Position numbers and translations under genes: made by a program
Assembly: GCA_964530345.1 (NCBI GenBank)
Contig: CAZGYJ010000030.1
Coordinates: 1-22,229 of the forward strand
Length of the DNA stretch: 22,229 bases
Direction: 5' to 3'
From: JALSJK01 sp964530345
GTDB lineage: Bacteria > Pseudomonadota > Gammaproteobacteria > Methylococcales > Methylomonadaceae
Part shown: positions 1 to 7,067 of the stretch, one piece after another
Numbering within the stretch: the stretch's first letter is position 1
Layout of the letters: each line of letters starts with the position of its first letter
The notes under the pieces: model-generated
What the model saw: the letters and a program-made list of their open reading frames with translations, nothing else
Databases searched by the model: none
Told to the model about the DNA's origin: nothing

Positions 1-297
1 GGATAAATTATATCATAATCAACGACTTAATGCTTAACTTAATGACATTGGGGTCCGCCCCACTTTCTAATCGGCCTCAAGTGGGCCATGATGTTAGTTT
101 TATAGCAAACATCAAAACAGAAGTGAGGCAGACCATTCCATTAGGTAAAATTTAAGCTGGTTCAGTTTGGGAGTTTTTTACTGTTCTTTCCCCGGATGGG
201 TAAGGGTCACTACCATTAAGTTAAGAGCATTTGCAATTTTGTTGGTCGGGTTAACGGTAGCGTAATCTGACAAAATCTAGAAAATGTCGGGTAAGGG
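1..297. other. Non-coding left end, possible mobile-element remnant
   Basis: I find no convincing gene here; frames on both strands are broken by stops. The stretch is rich in small inverted repeats. GGGG at 50-53 faces CCCC at 58-61, and CCCACTT at 59-65 faces AAGTGGG at 79-85. The ten bases GGGTAAGGGT occur twice, at 198-207 and 289-298. The second copy runs into the terminator that starts at 298. The window edge may cut off a longer element or gene to the left. Confidence 0.5.
33..225. repeat. Inverted-repeat-bounded segment (MITE-like or IS remnant)
   Basis: CTTAACTTAATG at 33-44 is the exact reverse complement of CATTAAGTTAAG at 214-225. The match extends loosely on the outer side, with ATGC on the left and AGAGCAT on the right. 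The 169-bp interior has no ORF but contains short hairpins. A short, non-coding, internally structured segment with matching ends is what a miniature inverted-repeat element or a decayed insertion sequence would look like. No target-site duplication is obvious. This is an inference from structure only. Confidence 0.35.
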
Positions 298-336
298 TGA
301 GGAGAAATAAGAGGTTTCTCCTCATTTTATTTTTTT
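298..336 (+). terminator. Strong Rho-independent terminator with no visible gene
   Basis: Ten bases at 298-307 (TGAGGAGAAA) pair perfectly with 315-324 (TTTCTCCTCA) around a 7-nt loop. TTTTATTTTTTT follows at 325-336. This is a textbook intrinsic terminator for plus-strand transcription. No plus-strand gene ends nearby, so it serves either a transcript entering from the left of the window or a small RNA. On the minus strand it lies past the stop of the neighbouring gene at 358 but has no T tract in that direction. Confidence 0.85.
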
Positions 337-357
337 GGATGCGATATTTCATGGTCT

Positions 358-1542
358 TTATTGACCAATAGACCTGATCGAAAAAAACTGTTGCAATAGA
401 CCATTTTCAGATAGCCCCACCAAAAAAAGGTGATTTTCATCAACAAAAACTCCATCAGTTCCGGAGATCGACCACCTTTGAACGCCGCTAACTTTTTCCT
501 GAAAACTAATCTGATCTGCCGTCGCAGTTAATAGTATAACCCCTGCGGGTTCAACCGCTTGTGCGATAACCACTTTTTTACCTCGTTGTCGCTGAATAAT
601 TTGCGCTTCACGCATTACAGGGGGGAGCTTTTTCAGAACATTTATCAATTCTCCAGTTTTGGAATATAGTTGGGCAAATCCTTCGCCTTTACTATTAGTG
701 CCGGAGACCAAAAAACGATCCAGCGCTGATAAGTAAGCTACGTTATAGGTATAGTATTTAAGTTTGTCGGCAATTTGTATCGGTTTTTTAAGCATCTCGC
801 CCGTTATTGGGTCAAGTACAGCCATCATTAACTGGCTCCAGGTTTCTTTATCAACAAAGCGCTGCCAGACCAGCATTGCTGTTTGTTTCGATCCAGCGGT
901 CAATGGCCACCAGTCACGTGTTTTTTTTCCAACTGCAACAGCGACAGTGTGTTTAAGTTCTCCGTTACTACTATAGATTTTCGCCAGAACATCATTACCG
1001 GAACCCAGATTATCAACGCCACCACCTGTCACCCATTCGTCAGAATAAAAGACAACAAACCGATTTTTGACAGCTGTAACGTGACCAGAATGGCCGCCGT
1101 CATGCACCAGTTGGGGATAGGGTTTTACCGGTTTTAAAACCGAATCATAAATTCCGTATCGTTGTGCCACATTTCGCTCGGTATTCCAGCCATCTTCCAT
1201 GGTAACCATGATATGACCATCATCTGTTATTGCAGAACTGGCTGGTTCCTGAGCCTCAGGGTTGGAAATCAGAGTGGTTGGACGAATAATAGGTTTTTGT
1301 GGGTTAATTAAGGAATAGTAAATATCATGTGTCCAATTACTATTTTTGTCCTTTCCAGTGGGTGGGTTGCCCGAACTGGACCAAATCATAAGCCATTGTT
1401 GGTCAGGGCGCTGCAAAAAATTAATTCCATGTTGAAAGGAGCGGGCATCTTGGGCCGAGCTGCTATTTTGGAAACAAAACAACAGGATGAAAATGGAAAT
1501 TAGTTTATCCGGAAACATTGAAATAATTTGATGATGTTTCAT
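358..1542 (-). CDS. Secreted protein of unknown function, probable beta-propeller
   Basis: I do not recognise this protein. From the ATG at 1542 it has 394 residues. A TTG nine bases upstream is possible but less likely, and neither start has a clear Shine-Dalgarno site. The N-terminus looks like a Sec signal peptide: basic/polar start, hydrophobic core LISIFILLFCF, then a small polar stretch ending SSSAQ. The mature part contains recurring units of about 50 residues with strand-turn-strand patterns. Examples are SSNGELK near residue 194, DPITGEM near 248 and SKTGELI near 297. This suggests a beta-propeller with a periplasmic or extracellular binding or structural role. It is flanked by the orphan terminator on one side and rsmI on the other, 121 bp away, and seems to be transcribed alone or after rsmI. 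The fold is inferred; no catalytic motif is visible. Confidence 0.75.
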   Translation of the reverse strand: MKHHQIISMFPDKLISIFILLFCFQNSSSAQDARSFQHGINFLQRPDQQWLMIWSSSGNPPTGKDKNSNWTHDIYYSLINPQKPIIRPTTLISNPEAQEPASSAITDDGHIMVTMEDGWNTERNVAQRYGIYDSVLKPVKPYPQLVHDGGHSGHVTAVKNRFVVFYSDEWVTGGGVDNLGSGNDVLAKIYSSNGELKHTVAVAVGKKTRDWWPLTAGSKQTAMLVWQRFVDKETWSQLMMAVLDPITGEMLKKPIQIADKLKYYTYNVAYLSALDRFLVSGTNSKGEGFAQLYSKTGELINVLKKLPPVMREAQIIQRQRGKKVVIAQAVEPAGVILLTATADQISFQEKVSGVQRWSISGTDGVFVDENHLFLVGLSENGLLQQFFSIRSIGQ

Positions 1543-1627
1543 AAACAACAATAGATTTTTTATTCAGTAAAGGAGAAAACGTAAGAGATATTGGATGCAA
1601 AATAGTTCAATAACTGGCACTCAAGTA

Positions 1628-1676
1628 GCAGAGGCATTAGCCGTGACCAAAACAAAATCGTGGCTAAGGCCTCTGC
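1628..1676. repeat. Imperfect inverted repeat containing the rsmI stop codon
   Basis: GCAGAGGCATTAGCC at 1628-1642 pairs with GGCTAAGGCCTCTGC at 1662-1676 (14 of 15 positions) across a 19-nt spacer. The last codons and TAG stop of rsmI lie inside the right arm. In the rsmI direction no T tract follows the hairpin, so it is not a classical intrinsic terminator. It may protect the 3' end or assist Rho-dependent termination. Confidence 0.6.
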
Positions 1677-2536
1677 TGCATAGAATCAGCAAGTTTTAGT
1701 GCAGTCTGATAGAGCGTTCTTTTTTTTAAGCCGGTTAATTCAACAGCAATAGCAACAGCTGATTTGATGGAACATTCTTTTAATAAAGTGCGTAGTAGTT
1801 TTTCATGTTCAACCGAAATATCCTTGTTTTTATCCTCGGTTTCTGCACCAGCAACTATTATGACAAATTCGCCTCGAAGCATGTTTTTGTCTTGTTCAAA
1901 AAGCTCAACGGCTTGACTGATCGTGGTATTGGCTATGGTTTCATACATTTTAGTCAATTCTCTGGCGATTACGATGGGACGTCGAGCAGGTAAAGTTTCT
2001 GCCATATCATTCATTGCTGCCTGAATACGATGACTTGATTCATACACAACCCAGGTGTAAGGATAATCCAGTTTATCCTGAAAAAAACTTTTACGTGCTG
2101 AAGAAGTGCGAGGTAAAAAACCATCAAACATAAATCGGCTGACAGGCAAGCCTGAAGCTGAAAGAGCAGCGATTAATGCACAGGCACCGGGTATGGGTGA
2201 AACAATAATTTCAGCTTGATGCGCCAGCTTGATTAATGGCAGGCCAGGATCACTGATTAATGGTGTACCCGCATCTGAAACCAGGGCGATGGAAAGCCCC
2301 TGCTGCAATTTTTTAATTAATATTTTGGAAGCCTCAGCTTCGTTATGTTGATGCAGGGAAGTCAGTTTGTTAGTGATTCCATAACGCTGCATTAATTGGC
2401 GGATATGCCGTGTATCTTCAGCCGCAATTAAATCAACTGATTGTAAAATTTCAAGGGCACGATGGCTAATATCAGATAAATTGCCTATTGGGGTTGCAAC
2501 AACGTATAATTTTCCGTTTTGTACTGGCATTGCCAT
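1664..2536 (-). CDS. rsmI: 16S rRNA (cytidine-1402 2'-O) methyltransferase
   Basis: RsmI uses SAM to 2'-O-methylate C1402 in the decoding centre of 16S rRNA. Family signatures are all present in 290 residues, the usual length. They are the start motif LYVVATPIGNL (10-20), AAEDTRHIR (38-46), VSDAGTPLISDPG (86-98), SPIPGACA (113-120), the GFLPR loop (139-143), YESSHR (165-170) and GEFVIIVAG near 222. The start at 2536 is preceded by AGGAAG about seven bases upstream. A second ATG two codons on is also possible. It is divergent from lpoA with about 50 bp between the starts, the same arrangement as yraL-yraM in E. coli. The stop codon lies within an inverted repeat. Function is assigned with high confidence from sequence motifs and synteny. 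Confidence 0.97.
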   Translation of the reverse strand: MAMPVQNGKLYVVATPIGNLSDISHRALEILQSVDLIAAEDTRHIRQLMQRYGITNKLTSLHQHNEAEASKILIKKLQQGLSIALVSDAGTPLISDPGLPLIKLAHQAEIIVSPIPGACALIAALSASGLPVSRFMFDGFLPRTSSARKSFFQDKLDYPYTWVVYESSHRIQAAMNDMAETLPARRPIVIARELTKMYETIANTTISQAVELFEQDKNMLRGEFVIIVAGAETEDKNKDISVEHEKLLRTLLKECSIKSAVAIAVELTGLKKRTLYQTALKLADSMQQRP

Positions 2537-2586
2537 AGTATACTTCCTGTGTCCAACTTGTGCGTAGCTGCTGTTTGTTAATTTTT

Positions 2587-4476
2587 ATGAAATCTCTTTA
2601 TATTGTTATTTTTGCGTCATTTTTTTTAGTTATTTCCGGATGCGCAAGTTCGTCTAAAAAACTGCCTTCTTCAAAAGAACTAGCAACTGCCGAGAAATTG
2701 ATGCGCAGTGGTAAACCCAAAGAGGCAACAAAATATTACCAGCGGCTTGCCGATCAGCAGTCCCCACATCAGAATCAATATCGTTTGCTGGTTATCGAAT
2801 CCTTAATCAAATCAGGTAAATCTGATGATGCGCTGGCCTATGCAAATACCATAGATGCTGCACGATTAACCCCGCAAGCGCAAGATAAACTTAAATTACT
2901 ATATGCACAAATATATTTGAGTTCCGGAGATACTGAAAGAGCTTTGGCAATGCTGGATAAAATTTCTTTGCAGAATTTTAATCGGGATGACCAGATCAAC
3001 TATTTTCAATCCAGGGCTTTTGCCTATTCTTTGGCCGGGGATTTGCTCGCGAGTGCCAAAGAGCGAATCAAGCTGGCCGAAATTCTTCAGGATCCACAGA
3101 AGATTTATGAAAATAATACTGCAATCCTTGAAACCTTAAGTTTACTACCATCACATGCACTGCAAACAACTGATGATTCGCATGATACTTTGAGTGGTTG
3201 GATAGCCTTGACACGGCTGTTAAAGCTTAGACATTCGCCCGATTTCAATGCCGCCCTCAATGAATGGTATCAAAAATATCCGAACCACCCGGTGACCAAC
3301 TCTGCTTTTATTGAGGAATATCTGGTAAGTTCCAAACACGTTTTTGAATTACCAAATTCAATTGCTATTTTACTTCCGGAATCAGGTCGTTATGCCAGAG
3401 CGGCTCAAGCGGTCCGGGAAGGTTTTATGGCTGCGTATTATAATCAACCAGATAATGGCGATAAGCCAGATATCAGATTTTATGATACTGCAACAAATAA
3501 CATTGTTGCGATTTATCAGCAAGCGGTTGCTGAGGGCGCAGAATTAATTATCGGCCCTTTAAGCAAAGATAAAATCCAAACTTTAGCCTCATCAGCCGAC
3601 TTGACAGTGCCAATTCTGGCCTTGAATCATATTCCTGGCCTGCATCATCCTCAGTTATATCAATTCGGCTTGAGTCTACTCGATGATGCCGGTCAGGTTG
3701 CAACCAAGGCCTGGCTGGATGGTCATCGAAAAATACTTATATTGACTTCAAATACTGGCTATGGGCGGCGGATTGCTAAATATATTGCTGGGGTCTGGAA
3801 AACTATAGGCGGTACGGTTCTGGAATCCCAGACTTACGAATCGAAACAAACAGACTATTCGAAACCAATTAAAGCCTTACTCGATCTTGATGAAAGTGAA
3901 CAACGATATAAGAAAATTCGGCGGTTAGTTTCTACAGTCCAATTTACTCCCAGAAGGCGGGCTGATGTCGATGCCATTTTTATTTCAGGTTATCCACGAT
4001 CTGCACGGTTGATTAATCCACAACTCAAGTTTTATAGAGCCAAAAATATACCAGTCTATGCTACTCCCAGAGTCTACAATGGCAGACCTAATCCAGGCCA
4101 GGATAGTGATTTGGATGGCGTCCAGTTTTGTGATATTCCCTGGTTACTTGATGATGATTTTGAAGGCGAACTGAGTATGGATACTTTACGAAATACCTGG
4201 AAACAATTTCCCAGTATTTATTTGCGACTGATTGCGATGGGTATTGATGCGTACAATATCGTTGCTCACTTGGGGAAAATGGATGGTATTCTCTATCAGG
4301 GCGCCACAGGAAATCTGTTGCTCACAGGAGATAATCGCATCAAAAGGCAGCTAATGTGCGCAACATTTATTGATGGTATACCTCAACAAATGGAATTTCC
4401 TGACAATAGCAGCATCTATTATGAAAATATTTTTGAACAGACTGAAACAACTGAAGCTGTTCCACAGGATGAATGA
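2587..4476 (+). CDS. lpoA: Outer-membrane lipoprotein LpoA (LppC family), PBP1A activator
   Basis: LpoA is an outer-membrane lipoprotein that reaches through the periplasm to stimulate the peptidoglycan synthase PBP1A. From the ATG at 2587 the protein has 629 residues. It starts with a lipoprotein signal peptide whose lipobox is VISGC, with Cys19 as the lipidated residue. A GTG nine codons upstream would put extra residues before the signal peptide and is less likely. The N-terminal half is helical and TPR-like (SGKPKEATKYYQRLAD, SGDTERALAMLDKI). The C-terminal half, from about residue 255 (IAILLPESGRYARAAQAV), resembles the periplasmic-binding-protein fold of the LppC family. It heads an operon with yraN, gmhA and dolP; yraN overlaps its 3' end by 8 nt. 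No clear Shine-Dalgarno site is visible. Species-level partners are inferred from E. coli. Confidence 0.93.
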   Translation: MKSLYIVIFASFFLVISGCASSSKKLPSSKELATAEKLMRSGKPKEATKYYQRLADQQSPHQNQYRLLVIESLIKSGKSDDALAYANTIDAARLTPQAQDKLKLLYAQIYLSSGDTERALAMLDKISLQNFNRDDQINYFQSRAFAYSLAGDLLASAKERIKLAEILQDPQKIYENNTAILETLSLLPSHALQTTDDSHDTLSGWIALTRLLKLRHSPDFNAALNEWYQKYPNHPVTNSAFIEEYLVSSKHVFELPNSIAILLPESGRYARAAQAVREGFMAAYYNQPDNGDKPDIRFYDTATNNIVAIYQQAVAEGAELIIGPLSKDKIQTLASSADLTVPILALNHIPGLHHPQLYQFGLSLLDDAGQVATKAWLDGHRKILILTSNTGYGRRIAKYIAGVWKTIGGTVLESQTYESKQTDYSKPIKALLDLDESEQRYKKIRRLVSTVQFTPRRRADVDAIFISGYPRSARLINPQLKFYRAKNIPVYATPRVYNGRPNPGQDSDLDGVQFCDIPWLLDDDFEGELSMDTLRNTWKQFPSIYLRLIAMGIDAYNIVAHLGKMDGILYQGATGNLLLTGDNRIKRQLMCATFIDGIPQQMEFPDNSSIYYENIFEQTETTEAVPQDE

Positions 4477-4834
4477 CAAACCGGCACATCTTGTTCAAGG
4501 TGAAAAGGCGGAACAGAAGGCACTGCAATATTTGCAAGATCAAGGTTTGGCAGTCGTCGGCCAAAATTTTCGATGCAAGCAAGGTGAAATCGATTTGATC
4601 ATGCGCGATAATAATTTTCTGGTTTTTGTTGAAGTCAGGTATCGTAAGAACAGTCAATATGGAAATGCACTTGAAACTGTAACCCCAAAAAAACAATCCC
4701 GTATAATAGCAGCGACACAACATTACCTTGTCAAAAACAATTTATCTCGGCAGTCGGTTCGTTTTGATGTTGTGGCGATGACGGGAAATAATCAATTGAA
4801 TTGGGTGAAAAACGCCTTTCAGGTAAATTTTTAA
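4469..4834 (+). CDS. yraN: UPF0102 family endonuclease-like protein YraN
   Basis: YraN proteins have a restriction-endonuclease-like (PD-(D/E)XK) fold. Their cellular role is not well established; a link to DNA processing or Holliday-junction handling has been proposed. The 121-residue protein shows the family core: GEKAEQKALQYL near the start, then QNFRCKQGEIDLI, then FVEVRYR, where E-x-D and E-V-R are the presumed metal and catalytic positions. I chose the ATG at 4469, which overlaps the end of lpoA by 8 nt. The open frame extends further upstream, but those codons lie inside lpoA and do not match the family. Translation is probably coupled to lpoA. Only three bases separate its stop from gmhA. 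Confidence 0.93.
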   Translation: MNDKPAHLVQGEKAEQKALQYLQDQGLAVVGQNFRCKQGEIDLIMRDNNFLVFVEVRYRKNSQYGNALETVTPKKQSRIIAATQHYLVKNNLSRQSVRFDVVAMTGNNQLNWVKNAFQVNF

Positions 4835-4837
4835 CGA

Positions 4838-5425
4838 ATGAGCATACAAAACAGAATCATCAACCACTTTTCCGACAGTATTCAGGCCAAGCAGGATTCC
4901 ATGGAGCATTTGCCGGAAAGTATCGAATTTGCCTCCCAAAAAATTGTCAATGCCCTGCTCAATGATAAAAAAGTGCTGTGCTGCGGTAACGGTGGTTCGG
5001 CAGGAGATGCCCAACATTTTTCTTCAGAAATGTTAAACCGCTTTGAGCGGGAACGACCGGCATTGCCGGCTATTGCCTTGACAACGGATACTTCCACCAT
5101 AACTTCGATTGCCAATGACTATCATTTTGATGATGTTTTTGCAAAACAGTTAAGGGCGCTGGCGCAGGATGGAGATATTTTGCTGGTTTACACGACCAGC
5201 GGAAATTCCGGGAATATTGTCAAGGCAATTGGGGTGGCCCATGAAAAAGAAATGAATGTGGTTGCCTTGACCGGTAAAGATGGCGGGGCAGTTGCAAATT
5301 TGCTGAATGAAAATGATATTGAAATCAGAGTGCCGTCGCTTTCAACGGCTCGAATTCAGGAAGTACATTTGCTGATTTCCCATTGTTTATGCGATTTGAT
5401 TGATTTTCAGCTATTTGGTGGCTAA
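4838..5425 (+). CDS. gmhA: SIS-domain phosphoheptose isomerase (GmhA) in the diaA locus
   Basis: This is a sugar-isomerase-domain protein of 195 residues. GmhA converts sedoheptulose 7-phosphate to D-glycero-D-manno-heptose 7-phosphate for the LPS core. The E. coli gene at this locus, diaA, encodes a non-enzymatic DnaA regulator instead. Here the positions matching the E. coli GmhA zinc and catalytic residues are all filled: His60 and Glu64 in AQHFSSEML, then Gln174 and His182 in the QEVHLLISHC segment. E. coli DiaA, as I recall it, has Ser and Asn in place of the Glu and the last His. Overall similarity to DiaA is otherwise strong (NRFERERP, SARIQE-like, CLCDLIDFQLF). The phosphate loop is CGNGGSAGD (49-57). 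An enzymatic role is therefore favoured, with a DnaA-linked role not excluded. It lies 3 nt after yraN and 4 nt before dolP. Confidence 0.88.
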   Translation: MSIQNRIINHFSDSIQAKQDSMEHLPESIEFASQKIVNALLNDKKVLCCGNGGSAGDAQHFSSEMLNRFERERPALPAIALTTDTSTITSIANDYHFDDVFAKQLRALAQDGDILLVYTTSGNSGNIVKAIGVAHEKEMNVVALTGKDGGAVANLLNENDIEIRVPSLSTARIQEVHLLISHCLCDLIDFQLFGG

Positions 5426-5429
5426 TACG

Positions 5430-6008
5430 ATGAGGGCGGTATTTTTATTTTTGATGCTGTTATTGTTATCGGGATGTTCTTCAATTGTTGCTACTGGCAG
5501 TGCTGAAGCAACAGGGCTTGCTTTGTTACATGATCGCCGTAACAGCAACGCAATACTACTTGATGAAGCAATTGAAATGCAGGCAGATATTGAGCGTAAC
5601 AAGCAGGAAGTATTACGAAAAAATACCCATATTAATGTCACGGCATATAATGGCAGGGTATTAGTGACAGGTGAAGCGAATAATATTAAATTGCGGAATC
5701 AAGTGATTAACCAGATTCGCCGTATCAAGGGCGTTAAAATGGTTTACGATGAAATTACCATTGAACCCTCCAGTTTTCTAAGTGCTCGTAGCCATGACGC
5801 TTTTATCACCACAAAAGTAAAAAATGCAATAACACAAATCAAGCACCTACCCGGTTTTGATGCAACGAGAGTTAAGGTAGTCACTGAAAAAGCTGTTGTT
5901 TACTTGATGGGCTTGCTCCACAAAAAAGAGGGCAAAGCTGCGGTCGAAAAAGCGCGCCGAGTCGAAGGTGTAAAAAAAGTCGTTGCTGTTTTTGAATATA
6001 TCAATTAA
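5430..6008 (+). CDS. dolP: Dual BON-domain outer-membrane lipoprotein (DolP/YraP)
   Basis: DolP lipoproteins bind anionic phospholipid through BON domains and support outer-membrane integrity and the BAM machinery. From the ATG at 5430 the protein has 192 residues. The lipoprotein signal MRAVFLFLMLLLLSGC has lipidated Cys16. Two BON domains follow: about 44-112 (NGRVLVTGEANN, RIKGVKMVYDEI) and about 124-192 (AVVYLMGLL, RRVEGVKKVVAVFEYI). An earlier in-frame TTG lies inside gmhA and would bury the signal peptide, so it is rejected. It is the last gene of the lpoA operon, 4 nt after gmhA, with GGTGG about nine bases upstream as a weak ribosome site. Confidence 0.94.
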   Translation: MRAVFLFLMLLLLSGCSSIVATGSAEATGLALLHDRRNSNAILLDEAIEMQADIERNKQEVLRKNTHINVTAYNGRVLVTGEANNIKLRNQVINQIRRIKGVKMVYDEITIEPSSFLSARSHDAFITTKVKNAITQIKHLPGFDATRVKVVTEKAVVYLMGLLHKKEGKAAVEKARRVEGVKKVVAVFEYIN

Positions 6009-6094
6009 TTTTTCCGGAAATTTGATTATTGCCACTTTCTGTACACGACAAAAATAATTGTAACTATTCAGCATATTTGATTTATCAAAATCAC

Positions 6095-6198
6095 TCAATA
6101 TCAGTGGCTTATGGAAGAAGTGTATGTGTCATGGATGACACAATCAAGCCTACAGGGACGTGTTTACGGCGTCTTCTGGAATAAGTCACTGATATTGA
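6095..6198. repeat. 104-bp cruciform-forming intergenic element
   Basis: The 258-bp space between dolP and the hydrolase holds one highly structured element. Its ends, 6095-6112 and 6181-6198, are inverted repeats matching at 17 of 18 positions (TCAATATCAGTGGCTTAT on the left). Inside is a perfect hairpin, TGTGTCAT at 6125-6132 and ATGACACA at 6135-6142. A smaller stem, GACG 6157-6160 with CGTC 6170-6173, follows. No ORF and no T tract is present. The design fits a small mobile repeat or a structured RNA between convergent genes. The rest of 6009-6266 shows nothing I can assign. Confidence 0.6.
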
Positions 6199-6266
6199 AC
6201 CAATAAATACGCTGCATAGTTACAAATAATTTATCTGCTTTTCTGCAACTTTTGTCATACACAAAG

Positions 6267-7067
6267 TCACCGCGAATCAAGAAAATTCATTACCTCACGC
6301 CACCAGGTGTTATCTGGAGCAAACGGCAGGGTATTGTGCCCCGCTTCGGGGAATGTCCAGATTTTTTTAGAGGCATGAAGTGAGTTGTAAAGATTTAATG
6401 TGTTGGAATTTGGGATAACTTCATCCTTTCCAGCCATAATAACGGCAATTTTCTCATTAAAGTGTTGAAGATTTTTAACACTGTTGAAACGATCCAGTAG
6501 CAGCACTTTTGGTAATAGAAACCAGTAATGATGTTGGGCAATATTTGCCATGCTGTCAAAGGGAGTTATTAAAGCAATTGCTTTTACCGGAACCTGTATT
6601 TTTCTGACAAGTTCTGATACAACGCCAGTACCCAATGACTCTCCCCAAAGAAAGAGTGGCCCATCGAAATCATCAATAGCTTGTTGGACTGTCCGTGTGG
6701 CTTCCTCAAGTATCGTTTTTTCTGATGGTGTTCCGGTTTTGGCGCCGTAGCCTGGATATTCAGCCAGGATAACTCGATAGCCTATTTTTTCCAATGCATC
6801 TCTAAAGTAAACCCTGCCATTGGCTGAGCCAGCATTGCCATGAAAAACGATTATCGTTCCTTTGTATTGATTAAGAGGCTCGGCAGAAATCAGGCCAAAA
6901 TAATTTTCATCTTCCGTTGGCCATAATTTAAGTTGTAATTCTGATGTTAGCTGTTTTTGCTCATTGATAGTCAGCGTTTGCGGGAAATAAAGGATTTTCC
7001 TTTGAAAAATAAAGACAAGCAACAAGCAAAGTAAATAAGGAAAAAGTAACGATAATACAAATTTCAC
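6267..7067 (-). CDS. Membrane-anchored alpha/beta hydrolase
   Basis: This is an alpha/beta-fold serine hydrolase of the BEM46/YfhR-like type; its substrate is unknown. From the GTG at 7067 it has 266 residues. The N-terminal hydrophobic segment KFVLSLLFPYLLCLLLVFIF (about 2-21) should anchor it in the inner membrane with the catalytic domain in the periplasm. The oxyanion region is HGNAGS (76-81). The nucleophile elbow is GESLG, Ser144. The acid is probably Asp215 in GKDEVIP, and the base His244 in AGHN. The GTG overlaps the TGA of the upstream gene as GTGA, a classic coupled arrangement. A TTG at 7106 would add 13 residues and a 43-nt overlap and is less likely. The pairing with the trpD2-like gene gives no clear functional clue. 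Confidence 0.85.
   Translation of the reverse strand: MKFVLSLLFPYLLCLLLVFIFQRKILYFPQTLTINEQKQLTSELQLKLWPTEDENYFGLISAEPLNQYKGTIIVFHGNAGSANGRVYFRDALEKIGYRVILAEYPGYGAKTGTPSEKTILEEATRTVQQAIDDFDGPLFLWGESLGTGVVSELVRKIQVPVKAIALITPFDSMANIAQHHYWFLLPKVLLLDRFNSVKNLQHFNEKIAVIMAGKDEVIPNSNTLNLYNSLHASKKIWTFPEAGHNTLPFAPDNTWWREVMNFLDSR

Noticed and set aside
4370..4468. Upstream extension of yraN
   Set aside because: These codons lie within lpoA in another frame and do not resemble the family; the ATG at 4469 gives the normal start.
4742..5115. Minus-strand open frames opposite gmhA
   Set aside because: They are shadows of a well-conserved gene, with no ribosome site and no family resemblance.
6005..6030. 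TTTCCGGAAA palindrome after dolP as a terminator
   Set aside because: There is no loop and no T run after it in the plus direction, so it cannot form a normal terminator hairpin.
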